Shown: positions 36,122 to 43,855 of the stretch, piece by piece
Layout: every line of letters begins with the position of its first letter
Numbering within the stretch: position 1 is the first letter of the stretch
Assembly: GCA_934098565.1 (NCBI GenBank)
Contig: CAKOON010000004.1
Span: forward strand, 1-64,000
DNA length: 64,000 nt
Direction: 5' to 3'
From: an uncultured Bacilli bacterium
GTDB taxonomy: Bacteria > Bacillota_I > Bacilli_A > RF39 > UBA660
The notes under the pieces: model-generated
Database searches by the model: none
Told to the model about the DNA's origin: nothing
Seen by the model: only the letters and a program-made list of their open reading frames with translations
Translations under genes and position numbers: made by a program

Positions 36122-38098
36122 TTACTGTTTATCAGCTTCTTCAATAGCAGCTTCTAGCTCTTCTCTAGTCATTTTGGCATAACCTTTGATATTTTTAGAT
36201 TTTGCTATTTCTTTTAATTTAACTATAGTAGGTTCACTAGTTGGTTTGGGATCAACAGGACACATTTTACCAGTTTCTACTAAACATTCAATTTGTTCTT
36301 TAGTTAACGTTTCATTTTCAACTAAAGCATCAGCTAGTAGATGAACTAATTTTTCATTTTTCTTGAGAATCTCAACAGCTTTGTCATAACAGTCATCAAC
36401 AATTTTACGAACAGCTTTATCGATTTCTAAAGCAACCTGATCAGAAAAATTCTTCGTCTTGTTATAATCTCTTCCCAAGAAGACCCCTTCTTGTTCTTCT
36501 TCTAATTGCATTGGCCCTAAATCAGACATACCATATTTAGTTACCATACTTCTAGCGATACGAGTAGCTTTTTTAAAGTCATCAGAAGCTCCTGTAGTTG
36601 TAGCATTTAAAAATAGTCTTTCGGCAGCACGGCCACCCATTAAACCAATGATTTGACTTTCTAATTCTTCTTTGGTCATAATTCCCATTTTTTCTTCTTT
36701 TGGAAGCATCATTGTATAACCGCCGGCCATTCCTCTTGGAATGATTGTAATTTTATGAACTTCTTGAGCGTCAGGCAATTTTATACCGATAACGGCATGG
36801 CCCGATTCATGGATTGCAACAAGTCTTTTTTCTTTATCAGAAATTTTACGAGATGTTTTAGCCGGTCCCATAAGAACACGGTCAGTTGCTTCATCAATTT
36901 CATCCATAGTAATAGCCTCTTTATTACGACGAACAGCAAGTAAAGCCGCTTCATTTAAAAGGTTTTCTAAATCAGCGCCGCTAAAGCCTGGGGTTCTAAG
37001 TGATAAAGCTTTAATATTAACGTCTTCAGCAAAGACTTTATTACGTGCGTGAACATTTAAGATTTCTTCACGCGCTTTAGCGTCTGGAAGACTAACTGTT
37101 ACTTGACGGTCGAAACGTCCTGGTCTTAATAAGGCTGGATCTAAAACGTCAGGGCGGTTGGTAGCAGCAATAATAATGATGCCTTCATTAGCACCGAAAC
37201 CATCCATTTCAGTTAATAATTGGTTCAAAGTTTGTTCGCGTTCATCATGACCACCACCGATACCAGAACCTCTTTGACGACCAACAGCATCTATTTCATC
37301 AATAAAGATTAGACATGGTGCTGACTGTTTAGCCTGTTTAAACATATCACGGACACGAGAAGCACCAACTCCAACGAAAAGTTCAACGAAATCAGAACCA
37401 GAAATATAATAGAAAGGTACATTGGCTTCACCAGCAACTGCTTTAGCTAACAAGGTTTTTCCAGTTCCGGGAGGCCCAACTAAAAGGACACCTTTAGGAA
37501 TTCTAGCTCCTAATTTTTGAAATTTCTTTGGATTTTTTAAGAAATCAATTAATTCAGAAACTTCTTCTTTTTCTTCGTCAAGTCCAGCAACATCAGTAAA
37601 TCTTACTTTGCCACCGTCTTCACTCAACTTAGCACGAGAACGACCAAAATCCATTGATTTATTATTACCAGCTGACATTTTCATAAATAAAACGTATCCA
37701 CCAGCAACAATAACGATGATTGGTAAAACATTCATAATAATTACGGGAAGTAAGTTACTACCTGGGTCTTTATTAGTATCATAAAGATTTAAATTATGAG
37801 TTTCTGCATAGCTAGTTACAGTACTTAATTGTTCGCTAACAACTTTTACACTAAAAGTTTCTTTATCACTATAGCCATCAATTTTACCAGTTATGTAATA
37901 AACCGATTCATCACTCTTTGGTGTAATAGTCATTTCAGTAACTTTATTATCACTTATATATTTTAAAAATTCACCAGTATTTAATTCATGGACTTTAGTT
38001 GCACTACCACCATATAATAACAACATTGCGGTAATAATAACTAATAGAACTAAATAAGGCATAAATTGTTTGATTGCATTTTGTCTTTTTTTATTCAT
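36122..38098 (-). CDS. ftsH: FtsH membrane AAA+ zinc protease with SAP/Rho_N-like tail
   Basis: This ATP-dependent protease of 658 residues has two membrane helices (about 13-30 and 117-138) flanking an extracytoplasmic domain. The AAA domain has Walker A GPPGTGKT (208-215), Walker B IFIDEID and the SRH region. The zinc site is HESGH (430-434). It degrades membrane and regulatory proteins. The unusual part is residues about 622-658, a short helix-extended-loop-helix segment (VKLKEIAKSKNIKGYAKM, then TREELEAAI). It resembles the SAP/Rho_N nucleic-acid-binding motif, which FtsH normally lacks. It follows tilS by 2 nt. Confidence 0.97.
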   Translation of the reverse strand: MNKKRQNAIKQFMPYLVLLVIITAMLLLYGGSATKVHELNTGEFLKYISDNKVTEMTITPKSDESVYYITGKIDGYSDKETFSVKVVSEQLSTVTSYAETHNLNLYDTNKDPGSNLLPVIIMNVLPIIVIVAGGYVLFMKMSAGNNKSMDFGRSRAKLSEDGGKVRFTDVAGLDEEKEEVSELIDFLKNPKKFQKLGARIPKGVLLVGPPGTGKTLLAKAVAGEANVPFYYISGSDFVELFVGVGASRVRDMFKQAKQSAPCLIFIDEIDAVGRQRGSGIGGGHDEREQTLNQLLTEMDGFGANEGIIIIAATNRPDVLDPALLRPGRFDRQVTVSLPDAKAREEILNVHARNKVFAEDVNIKALSLRTPGFSGADLENLLNEAALLAVRRNKEAITMDEIDEATDRVLMGPAKTSRKISDKEKRLVAIHESGHAVIGIKLPDAQEVHKITIIPRGMAGGYTMMLPKEEKMGIMTKEELESQIIGLMGGRAAERLFLNATTTGASDDFKKATRIARSMVTKYGMSDLGPMQLEEEQEGVFLGRDYNKTKNFSDQVALEIDKAVRKIVDDCYDKAVEILKKNEKLVHLLADALVENETLTKEQIECLVETGKMCPVDPKPTSEPTIVKLKEIAKSKNIKGYAKMTREELEAAIEEADKQ

Positions 38099-38100
38099 AT

Positions 38101-39432
38101 TTATTCTCCTTCTTTTGCAAACATAAGTATTATATCATACTTTTCATTATTTTCTTTATCAAATTTCGATTTTTTTAGACCAGGTACCCAGATGACCTGA
38201 CCAGTAGCGTCTTTTACTAAAAGCCAGTTATCTCTTTTAATTTTAGGGATTTTCATATCGATAAATATTTCTTTGATTTTTTTAGTACCAGCCATGTTTT
38301 TAACCGGAATTTTATCACCAGGACGCCTCGTTGCCACATATAAAGGAAGTACTAATTCTTCGGAATTTAATCTAATAGTATAGTTAGAGTGGTCATCACT
38401 GGCTGAAATTTTTTTTATTTTTTGTTGATTATAATCATTAAATTCCTTTAATTCTTCGTAAATAGGAGTATTTTCTTCTTTAGTGTTAATCTTTAAAAAG
38501 AGCAATTCATCGTAATTTCTAGTCACACTAAAACCACCTGGTAACTTTAAAATTTCATTAGGATTTTTTCTATTCATTAATTCTAAAATAGCTTTGGTTT
38601 GATTACTACTTATTTTGTCTATATCATCTTGGTATAAATCTTTAAAAATTGACTCTATAACTCTTTTTTGTATCACCTTGTCTTGTTTTAAAACACGAGG
38701 TATCGACAACCTATTATTATTATATACTTCTTTTTTGATTTCATTAGTAATCTTCTGTAAGAATTTGTCGGTTGCTAAAAGTTCTTCGCTATATTCTAGA
38801 TATTTTAAATGAATGTTGGGATTTTCCCTTTTTAGAAGAGGCAAAATGTTTTTACGAAGACGATTGCGAAAATGACTATCTGAGAAATTAGTATTATCAA
38901 TATAATAAGGAATTTTACAGCCTTTCAAGTAAGCTAAAATATCAGCTTTCGAGTAGAAAAGCAGTGGTCTAACTAATTTATAAGTCTTGTAGTCACTGAC
39001 AAGTTCAATTCCTGCATAGCCTTTTAAGTTAGAACCTCTTATCTCACGCATTAAAATAGTTTCGATTAAATCATCACCATGATGAGCGGTAAAAAGGTAT
39101 TTAGCTTGATATTTGATAATAAGTTTTTGAAAAAATTGATATCTTTCTTTTCGAGCTTCGGCTTCAAAGTTACCAGTTATACTTGGCAAATGATATACTT
39201 CACAAATCAGATTTTGCTTTAGACAATAATCTTTGATAAAGTTTTCTTCTTCGGTCGATTCTTTACGAACTTGATGATTAACATGGGCTACAATAATCTT
39301 TAAAGATAGGGAACTTTGTAGTCCTTCTAAAAGAGTTAATAGACACATAGAGTCAGGACCGGTAGATACCCCAATTACAATGGTATCGTTAGGTCTTAAA
39401 AGCGTTTTTAAATAAGATAAAGTTTTATCCAT
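38101..39432 (-). CDS. tilS: TilS, tRNA(Ile)-lysidine synthetase
   Basis: TilS converts the wobble C of tRNA-Ile(CAU) to lysidine so that AUA is read as isoleucine; it is essential. The 443-residue protein has the PP-loop GVSTGPDSMCL (common form SGGxDS), AHVNHQVR, FTAHHGDD and RNRLRKNILP, then the C-terminal TilS domains ending in GDKIPVKNMAGTKKIKEIF. In B. subtilis hprT lies between tilS and ftsH; here it is missing and the genes are 2 nt apart. Confidence 0.95.
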   Translation of the reverse strand: MDKTLSYLKTLLRPNDTIVIGVSTGPDSMCLLTLLEGLQSSLSLKIIVAHVNHQVRKESTEEENFIKDYCLKQNLICEVYHLPSITGNFEAEARKERYQFFQKLIIKYQAKYLFTAHHGDDLIETILMREIRGSNLKGYAGIELVSDYKTYKLVRPLLFYSKADILAYLKGCKIPYYIDNTNFSDSHFRNRLRKNILPLLKRENPNIHLKYLEYSEELLATDKFLQKITNEIKKEVYNNNRLSIPRVLKQDKVIQKRVIESIFKDLYQDDIDKISSNQTKAILELMNRKNPNEILKLPGGFSVTRNYDELLFLKINTKEENTPIYEELKEFNDYNQQKIKKISASDDHSNYTIRLNSEELVLPLYVATRRPGDKIPVKNMAGTKKIKEIFIDMKIPKIKRDNWLLVKDATGQVIWVPGLKKSKFDKENNEKYDIILMFAKEGE

Positions 39433-39448
39433 TAAATCACCTACAGGT

Positions 39449-39477
39449 ATAATACACTAAATGATTTTGAATAGCAA
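39449..39477 (-). promoter_or_regulatory. tilS-ftsH promoter
   Basis: On the minus strand: TTGCTA (39472-39477), 17 bp, TATTAT (39449-39454), immediately before the AGGTGA ribosome site. Confidence 0.6.
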
Positions 39478-39762
39478 TAGTTCTTTTGGCAAAATTTAGT
39501 TGCAATTGTCCTGAAGATAAGTATAATATTCCTAAGAAATAATAAGTCCTTAGGAATTTTCATTATTATATATGGGGATTATTATTTCTTTAATGGTAAA
39601 GCTTATTTAAGTAAAAAAGACTTCAAAAAACAGTTCAAAGTAATGGCAAAATGACATGTTTAAAAAAGATAAAAATTAGAAGATTGACCATGCTAAAAGT
39701 ATGCAAATTTTTATAGCTATTAAAGGAATTTTATTGTATAATTTTAAGTAATGAGGGAAATT
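39478..39762. other. divergent intergenic region with one hairpin
   Basis: The region between tilS and the second DUF308 gene contains TTGCAA-16-TATAAT on the plus strand (39500-39527). It is immediately followed by a perfect 9-bp hairpin ATTCCTAAG/CTTAGGAAT (39528-39557), which ends in TTTTCATT. The DUF308 gene has TATAAT at 39737-39742. No frame of useful length is seen. Confidence 0.4.
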
Positions 39763-40398
39763 ATGAAAATAGAAATTAAATCTTATGCAACCAATAGCTC
39801 ACTAGTTAGTGCGGTTTTATTCTTTATCCTAGGAGCAATCATGTTTACAAATCCAGATACAATGGTAATTGCTGTATCAAGAATATTTGGCGGTATTCTT
39901 ATTCTTTTTGGACTTTATTCTTGTATTAAAAATTATATTTTAGTTAAAGAGGATGGCAATACTTCATCATTACCGATGATTATGGGATTAGCGTCTATTG
40001 CATTTGGGAGTGTCTTCTTCTTCGCCGCCGGATTTGTAGAGGCTTTATTCCGTTTTATTATTGGTGGTTGGATTTTAATTAGTGGGATTATGCGTTTTGC
40101 TAATGCCATGGAAATGAATAAAAAAGACACCTCTAAGTTTGTAAGTCTCTTGGTAATATCTTTATTGTTAGTAATAGCTGGCCTTTATACGATTTTAGAA
40201 GCTAATTTAGCTTTCCAAACTATTGGCATTGTTTTGATGATTTATGCCGTTTTGGAGATATTTGGGTGGTTAACTAATCGAAAGTTAGCTAAGGAAACTA
40301 TTAATAAAAAAGAAAAGCAAACAAAAAGGGATAAAAAAGAAGTCGTAGAAGCCGTTGTTATTGAAGATAAAACCCAAAAAAAGAAGAATTCGAAATAA
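39763..40398 (+). CDS. DUF308 (HdeD-like) membrane protein, second copy
   Basis: The 211-residue protein has the six-helix DUF308 pattern (GAIMFTNPDTMV, GSVFFFAAGFVEALF, LVIAGLYTILEANLAF). A highly charged Lys/Glu-rich cytoplasmic tail of about 40 residues is absent from the copy at 14637-15209. The role is unknown. An ATG at 39751 is in frame, but GAGGGA inside that extension is the ribosome site for the ATG at 39763. It is convergent with the signal-peptidase-like gene across a shared terminator. Confidence 0.87.
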   Translation: MKIEIKSYATNSSLVSAVLFFILGAIMFTNPDTMVIAVSRIFGGILILFGLYSCIKNYILVKEDGNTSSLPMIMGLASIAFGSVFFFAAGFVEALFRFIIGGWILISGIMRFANAMEMNKKDTSKFVSLLVISLLLVIAGLYTILEANLAFQTIGIVLMIYAVLEIFGWLTNRKLAKETINKKEKQTKRDKKEVVEAVVIEDKTQKKKNSK

Positions 40399-40422
40399 AA
40401 ATAAATTTACGAATTCTTTTTT
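40380..40422. terminator. bidirectional terminator
   Basis: The stem AAGAATTCG (40384-40392)/CGAATTCTT (40410-40418) is flanked by A- and T-runs between convergent genes. Confidence 0.8.
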
Positions 40423-40853
40423 AGTGCTTTCAAGTTCAAAATAATAAGAACAGTTAAATAGCTTAGGCAAATTATAACAAGACTGTAGTAGAAAATAACA
40501 CTCTTAGCATTAAAATTTTTAATAGCCTTGCCACAGATATCTGCATTACTAACTGGATTATAAGTATTGTCGGTATTATCGTTAATATAAGTTAAATACT
40601 CAGTACGTAATTTTACTTTGGCAATAGAATATTTATTTTCGATATTATAAATGATGATATCGCCTTCTTGGTAGTTATCCTGTTTTTGATAAAGAATTAA
40701 GTCATTAATATTAATTGTTGGTGATAACTCATTGGTTGCACTTTTAATAAAATGTAAGTTAGCAAAGTGAATATTAATTAAGAAAAGCCCGACAATATTA
40801 ACAAGAAGGAAAATAGTTACTAAAGTGTTGATAGTTTTAGTGATGATCTTCAT
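40407..40853 (-). CDS. signal peptidase I-like (SipW-type) protein lacking catalytic residues
   Basis: The 148-residue protein has membrane helices at both ends (about 8-28 and 117-142) and an S26-type extracytoplasmic beta domain. The alignable landmarks are LSPTININDLILY (usual SMxPtixxGDli), EGDIIIYN, and the box-D-like NDNTDNTYNPV ahead of ICGKAI. The nucleophile position holds E42 instead of Ser. The general-base position holds A78 in SIAKVK instead of His or Lys. By inspection it is catalytically dead or uses S44 unconventionally. It lies 1 nt after an unknown gene, suggesting a shared job. Confidence 0.72.
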   Translation of the reverse strand: MKIITKTINTLVTIFLLVNIVGLFLINIHFANLHFIKSATNELSPTININDLILYQKQDNYQEGDIIIYNIENKYSIAKVKLRTEYLTYINDNTDNTYNPVSNADICGKAIKNFNAKSVIFYYSLVIICLSYLTVLIILNLKALKKNS

Positions 40854-40854
40854 T

Positions 40855-41181
40855 TTACCCCTTGATTTCTTCTAGTTTGTCCTCTAATTTTTTTAAGTAG
40901 TTTATAAAATTATTTAAATCGTCCTTTGTGGAATACTCTTTATTATTAAGATTGTGACTATTAGCCCCGCTTTTAATTCGGCTACCATTATTATTTTGGT
41001 AACGACCATTAATTAGCTGTTGTTGAGCCGCTGTTGTAAGCATAAATTGGCCAACTAATATTATCCAATTGCCAATGGAGTTTAATTCGTTAGCGGTATA
41101 ATCGCCTTCAATAATAAGACCGGTTACTGCCCCTAAAATAGAAAATAATTCGGGGTTTATGTTAGGAGGAAAGTTTTTCAT
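40855..41181 (-). CDS. small protein, unknown function
   Basis: The 108-residue protein begins with a moderately hydrophobic helical hairpin (ELFSILGAVTGLIIEGDY, then IGNWIILVGQFMLTTAAQQQ) and ends in a polar Asn/Lys-rich coiled-coil-like tail (DLNNFINYLKKLEDKLEEI). No family is recognised. AGGAGGT precedes its ATG, and the signal-peptidase-like gene follows 1 nt downstream, so they form a two-gene unit. Confidence 0.65.
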   Translation of the reverse strand: MKNFPPNINPELFSILGAVTGLIIEGDYTANELNSIGNWIILVGQFMLTTAAQQQLINGRYQNNNGSRIKSGANSHNLNNKEYSTKDDLNNFINYLKKLEDKLEEIKG

Positions 41182-41313
41182 CTAATACCTCCTTAGAAAG
41201 TTATTGCCTAATAAATAATATGCCAAAAAGATAATTTTGTTAACACAAAAAGAAATCTTATCCTTTCTAATCTAATTTTAATTTATTTACGAAAAAATAG
41301 CAATATGATACAA

Positions 41314-41319
41314 TATAAT
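41314..41319 (+). promoter_or_regulatory. -10 element upstream of a small unknown gene
   Basis: A perfect TATAAT on the plus strand lies 45 nt before the start at 41365, with no good -35. Confidence 0.35.
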
Positions 41320-41337
41320 TCATTAAGAAAGAAAGGA

Positions 41338-41355
41338 TTCAATCTTAAGATTGAA
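41338..41355. repeat. perfect 18-bp palindrome in a 5' leader
   Basis: TTCAATCTTAAGATTGAA is fully self-complementary and lies between the probable transcript start and the start codon at 41365. It could be an operator or an RNA hairpin near the translation start. Confidence 0.6.
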
Positions 41356-41364
41356 AAAAAATAA

Positions 41365-41658
41365 ATGAAAAAGAAAGTATTACAGAAAATAAAACAATGG
41401 ATTTTAAATCTAAGAAATTCTTATAACAATCAAAAAGAAATAATTATAGATTTTTTAAGAAGTGATTTGTCTGGATTTATAGAGAATGATAATTGTAAGA
41501 AACAAATGGAAAACTTACAAGTTCAAGATGAGTTGGAGTTAAAGCTTGCTACCTTAAATATATATAAATGCTACTTTACTGATGAGGAACATCAAAAGTG
41601 GTATGATTATATTATAAAAAAGGCGCAAAATGGTCCAAAAAAGAAATTAGTTCAATAA
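41365..41658 (+). CDS. small charged protein, unknown function
   Basis: The 97-residue, mainly helical protein is rich in Lys, Gln and Glu, with two cysteines in the middle (NDNCKKQMENL, then IYKCYFTDEEHQKW). There is no signal peptide and no recognised family. The best AAAGGA ribosome-like sequence is about 25 nt upstream, separated from the ATG by the 18-bp palindrome. Translation may therefore be controlled by structure, or the true start may differ. Confidence 0.6.
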   Translation: MKKKVLQKIKQWILNLRNSYNNQKEIIIDFLRSDLSGFIENDNCKKQMENLQVQDELELKLATLNIYKCYFTDEEHQKWYDYIIKKAQNGPKKKLVQ

Positions 41659-41680
41659 AATTTTCCAACTTTACAATTTT

Positions 41681-41690
41681 ATGATATAAT
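41681..41690 (+). promoter_or_regulatory. extended -10 promoter of a 48-residue gene
   Basis: TGATATAAT is an extended -10 (TGnTATAAT), about 35 nt before the GAGGTG ribosome site. No -35 is needed for such promoters. Confidence 0.5.
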
Positions 41691-41726
41691 ACTTGAGAAA
41701 TTTATATTGTTTGTGAGGTGAAAAAG

Positions 41727-41873
41727 ATGAAAGTATATAAAAAGAACTTACCAGAAGGCGTAAAAAAATGCTTTGCTTATGAAAAAGGTATTAAAGTAAA
41801 ATTAATCAACAAGTTATATTTAGATGAAAAAAAGAGAAATAAAAAACTTGAAAACGCAAAAAAAGCTAACTAA
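41727..41873 (+). CDS. 48-residue basic protein, unknown
   Basis: This small gene starts MKVYKKNLPEGVKKCFAYEK and is very lysine-rich (about one third Lys/Arg), ending in a charged helix (LDEKKRNKKLENAKKAN). It is supported by an extended -10 promoter, GAGGTG seven nucleotides before the ATG, and a perfect terminator starting at the stop codon. That is the full anatomy of a monocistronic gene. No family is recognised; nucleic-acid binding is a guess from charge. Confidence 0.72.
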   Translation: MKVYKKNLPEGVKKCFAYEKGIKVKLINKLYLDEKKRNKKLENAKKAN

Positions 41874-41894
41874 GAGCCTAATGGCTCTTTTTTT
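41873..41894 (+). terminator. rho-independent terminator
   Basis: The perfect hairpin AGAGCC-TAAT-GGCTCT is followed by seven T directly after the 48-residue gene. Confidence 0.92.
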
Positions 41895-41931
41895 ATTGGT
41901 AATTTTCTGATTAATATTAAGACTTTAAGGA

Positions 41932-41965
41932 TTAAAAAATGCATTAACTAAAACAGTTATGCATT
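41932..41965 (-). terminator. rho-independent terminator of the cspA unit
   Basis: The minus strand has AATGCATAACT/AGTTAATGCATT around a 5-nt loop, followed by TTTTTTA. It overlaps the stop of the 39-residue reading frame. Confidence 0.75.
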
Positions 41966-42076
41966 GTGTATATCGACTGTATGACTACCAATTAGGTAAA
42001 TGTCCGATGGTGAAATTTTTCTAGGAATTGTTTTAAAATAAGCAATGTCCTCGTCACTTATTACATTAACAGCCAC
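41957..42076 (-). CDS. candidate 39-residue gene overlapping the cspA end
   Basis: A GTG-started frame (MAVNVISDEDIAYFKTIP at its start) overlaps the last 11 nt of cspA in another frame and stops inside the operon terminator. AGGGTGA lies 7 nt before the GTG, within the cspA coding end, so translation could be coupled. Composition looks protein-like (mixed acidic and hydrophobic residues), but no homologue is known to me. Confidence 0.4.
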   Translation of the reverse strand: MAVNVISDEDIAYFKTIPRKISPSDIYLIGSHTVDIHNA

Positions 42077-42293
42077 TATTAATCACCCTATATTCTTTGA
42101 TTGCTTCAACGTTTTTTGCTTGTAAACCCTTTGGAGTCTCAACTAAGTTAAAAATTACATGTTCACCTTCTTTTAAGGTCTTATATCCATCCATAATTAT
42201 TTGTGAATAGTGAACAAAAATGTCTTCCTTGCCATCATTTTCTAAAAAACCAAAACCTTTTTCATTGTTAAACCATTTAACTCTACTTTCCAT
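42066..42293 (-). CDS. cold shock protein (Csp family)
   Basis: The 75-residue single cold-shock domain binds single-stranded nucleic acid and acts as an RNA chaperone. RNP1 reads KGFGFL and RNP2 reads DIFVHYSQI; the start MESRVKWFNNEKG is typical. An upstream in-frame ATG at 42317 is rejected because GAGAGGAGAG lies just before the ATG at 42293. The promoter region carries five phased 11-bp repeats described separately. Confidence 0.95.
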   Translation of the reverse strand: MESRVKWFNNEKGFGFLENDGKEDIFVHYSQIIMDGYKTLKEGEHVIFNLVETPKGLQAKNVEAIKEYRVINSGC

Positions 42294-42318
42294 ATTTACT
42301 CTCCTCTCGTTTAACATA

Positions 42319-42346
42319 GTTATATTATGACATATTTTTTAATCAA
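42319..42346 (-). promoter_or_regulatory. cspA promoter
   Basis: On the minus strand: TTGATT (42341-42346), 16 bp, TATAAC (42319-42324). The predicted start is about 20 nt before the cold-shock start codon. Confidence 0.55.
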
Positions 42347-42349
42347 AAA

Positions 42350-42404
42350 ACTGTAAAAAAACTGTAATAAAACTGTAATAAAACTGTAACAAAACTGTAA
42401 TAGA
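42350..42404. repeat. five tandem 11-bp repeats next to the cspA -35
   Basis: The unit ACTGTAATAAA is repeated five times at exact 11-bp steps (starting at 42350, 42361, 42372, 42383, 42394) with one to two changes in the outer copies. The array begins 4 bp from the cspA -35 on its upstream side. One copy per helical turn places every ACTGT on the same DNA face. Confidence 0.85.
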
Positions 42405-42430
42405 ATGAAAGCTAAAATAATTTTAAATAT

Positions 42431-42452
42431 TAAAAAAGCCTTGTTAGGGCTT
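42431..42452 (-). terminator. rho-independent terminator of the XRE gene
   Basis: The stem AAGCC (42436-42440)/GGCTT (42448-42452) is followed by six T on the minus strand. Confidence 0.75.
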
Positions 42453-42702
42453 AAATTTCGTCTCTAAAGAACTCGCCAACATCTTTTTCAAGAACTATGG
42501 AAATTCTATATAAGGTTTCGACAGAGAAGCCTCTAGCGCCGTGCTCTGATTCTATTCTTCTTAAAAATTCAAAAGAACGGTCAGTATAGACTGCAAGCTG
42601 CTCTTGTGTATAACCCTTTTCCAAGCGATATTTACGAATGTTTTTCGCAATTACTTCTTTAATATTGTCTTTAAAGACAAAATCCTTATCATTTATTGTC
42701 AT
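42451..42702 (-). CDS. XRE-family regulator
   Basis: The 83-residue helix-turn-helix protein carries its domain in IAKNIRKYRLEKGYTQEQLA, then DRSFEFLRRIE and FSVETLYRISIVLEKDVGEFF. This matches the SinR/Cro-like class. Its target is unknown; the neighbouring cspA repeat array is one possibility. ATG 42702 was preferred over 42711 because GGTGG lies 5 nt before it. Confidence 0.85.
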   Translation of the reverse strand: MTINDKDFVFKDNIKEVIAKNIRKYRLEKGYTQEQLAVYTDRSFEFLRRIESEHGARGFSVETLYRISIVLEKDVGEFFRDEI

Positions 42703-42892
42703 TCCATCCACCCATTAATAATTCTCCCATTTTTCAAAAAATTAGTATGTAGTCAGAAATGACCACTTTATATGAAAAATTCCTGAATTCTATGGTATAA
42801 TCTTCTCAATGAAGAAGTACCAGGTATATAATTTAAATTATTTTGCAATCTAATAATATATAATTTTTTAAATGCTGTGGTGGAGGTTAACA

Positions 42893-43213
42893 ATGGTAAA
42901 TAATAATGATATAGTTGATAATAACAGATCTTGTCTTGCTAATCATAATGAATATTTAGAAAGTTATATAAAGTGCAATATTAGCAGTTACAAAAATATA
43001 ACTATAAAAACAATGAAGATGTACGAAAAGCAATGTGCTTTTTTAAAAAAGCAAATAAAGATTTTTAAAAAGATTCAACCGTTAAGTACTTATAAAACGG
43101 CTTATTTGAAATGGCAAAGGGAGTTAAATAACCTGGAAGATTGTTATGAAAAGGCTTTCGACAAATATTTGGAGGAAAAAAAAGAGCTTGACAACATATC
43201 AAGACTTTATTGA
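42893..43213 (+). CDS. helical protein, unknown function
   Basis: The 106-residue, Lys/Asn/Glu-rich protein is predicted all-helical with a C-terminal coiled coil (KWQRELNNLEDCYEKAFDKY). There is no signal peptide and no known family. GGAGG precedes the ATG at 42893 by 6 nt, so the in-frame ATG at 42872 is rejected. Its 3' end overlaps the convergent gene at 43199 by 15 nt with no terminator between, so the two messages are complementary at their ends. Confidence 0.65.
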   Translation: MVNNNDIVDNNRSCLANHNEYLESYIKCNISSYKNITIKTMKMYEKQCAFLKKQIKIFKKIQPLSTYKTAYLKWQRELNNLEDCYEKAFDKYLEEKKELDNISRLY

Positions 43214-43591
43214 AGTATTGCGCATTAACTTTAAAGCACGGTTGTAATCACTATTAATACTATTAACTGTTTTGGTAAACTTATCATATATTGTGCTATA
43301 ATTATCATCTTGCTGTATTAGTCTTTTTAAACGAACAATACTAATTACTTGCATAATTATCTCTTTTTCAAGTGATGAATTAGTCCTAGCTTTGTCAGCT
43401 TGTACCAATAATGGTGCTAATTTTTTACTGTACACTTCCCAAAGTTTGCTTAACTTATATTTTAGCAGCTCTGATTCAGTTTCCGAAGAATCTAATCTGA
43501 TTATAACTTGGTTTAAATAGTAGCGAACATTAACCTCCGGGTCTTCACGATCCCCATAATAATTATAGTCTATTTCAGAAAAATACGACAA
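43199..43591 (-). CDS. helical protein, unknown function
   Basis: The 130-residue protein is mostly helical (ESELLKYKLSKLWEVYSKKL, then LEKEIIMQVISIVRLKRLI), with an acidic Tyr-rich N-terminus. No family is recognised. It uses a TTG start with AAGGGG before it. The tail-to-tail overlap with the plus-strand gene at 42893, also a small helical protein, is the only clue to function. Confidence 0.62.
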   Translation of the reverse strand: MSYFSEIDYNYYGDREDPEVNVRYYLNQVIIRLDSSETESELLKYKLSKLWEVYSKKLAPLLVQADKARTNSSLEKEIIMQVISIVRLKRLIQQDDNYSTIYDKFTKTVNSINSDYNRALKLMRNTSIKS

Positions 43592-43756
43592 AATAATCCC
43601 CTTCTTTCATTGGAAGGCTATTATAATATAAAAATTTATAAATTGCAAATTTTTTTGGATGATTGATATTTTAGTCGTCAACATGAGCCCTTTCTTTTAA
43701 AGATTTAAGAAATTATCATAAATACTGCTCGTTATTAAAAAATGATTTTTTTTCAA

Positions 43757-43793
43757 GATAAAAAACTGCTAACATTAATTTTGTTAACAGTTT
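43757..43793 (-). terminator. terminator downstream of tRNA-Trp
   Basis: The stem AAACTG/CAGTTT with inner TAACA/TGTTA (one mismatch) ends in a short T-run on the minus strand. Confidence 0.55.
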
Positions 43794-43855
43794 AAGCTTG
43801 GCTATACTCTAGCCGAAATATTTAAAGTCCGCCCAAAATCGAACACAATTGCGCA

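Noticed and set aside
43797..43855. Sequence beside tRNA-Trp with GTTCGATT and TATAGCCAAGC pieces like other tRNAs
   Set aside because: The pieces are in the wrong order for a tRNA, and no acceptor stem or T arm can be paired, so a second tRNA or a clear tRNA remnant is not supported.
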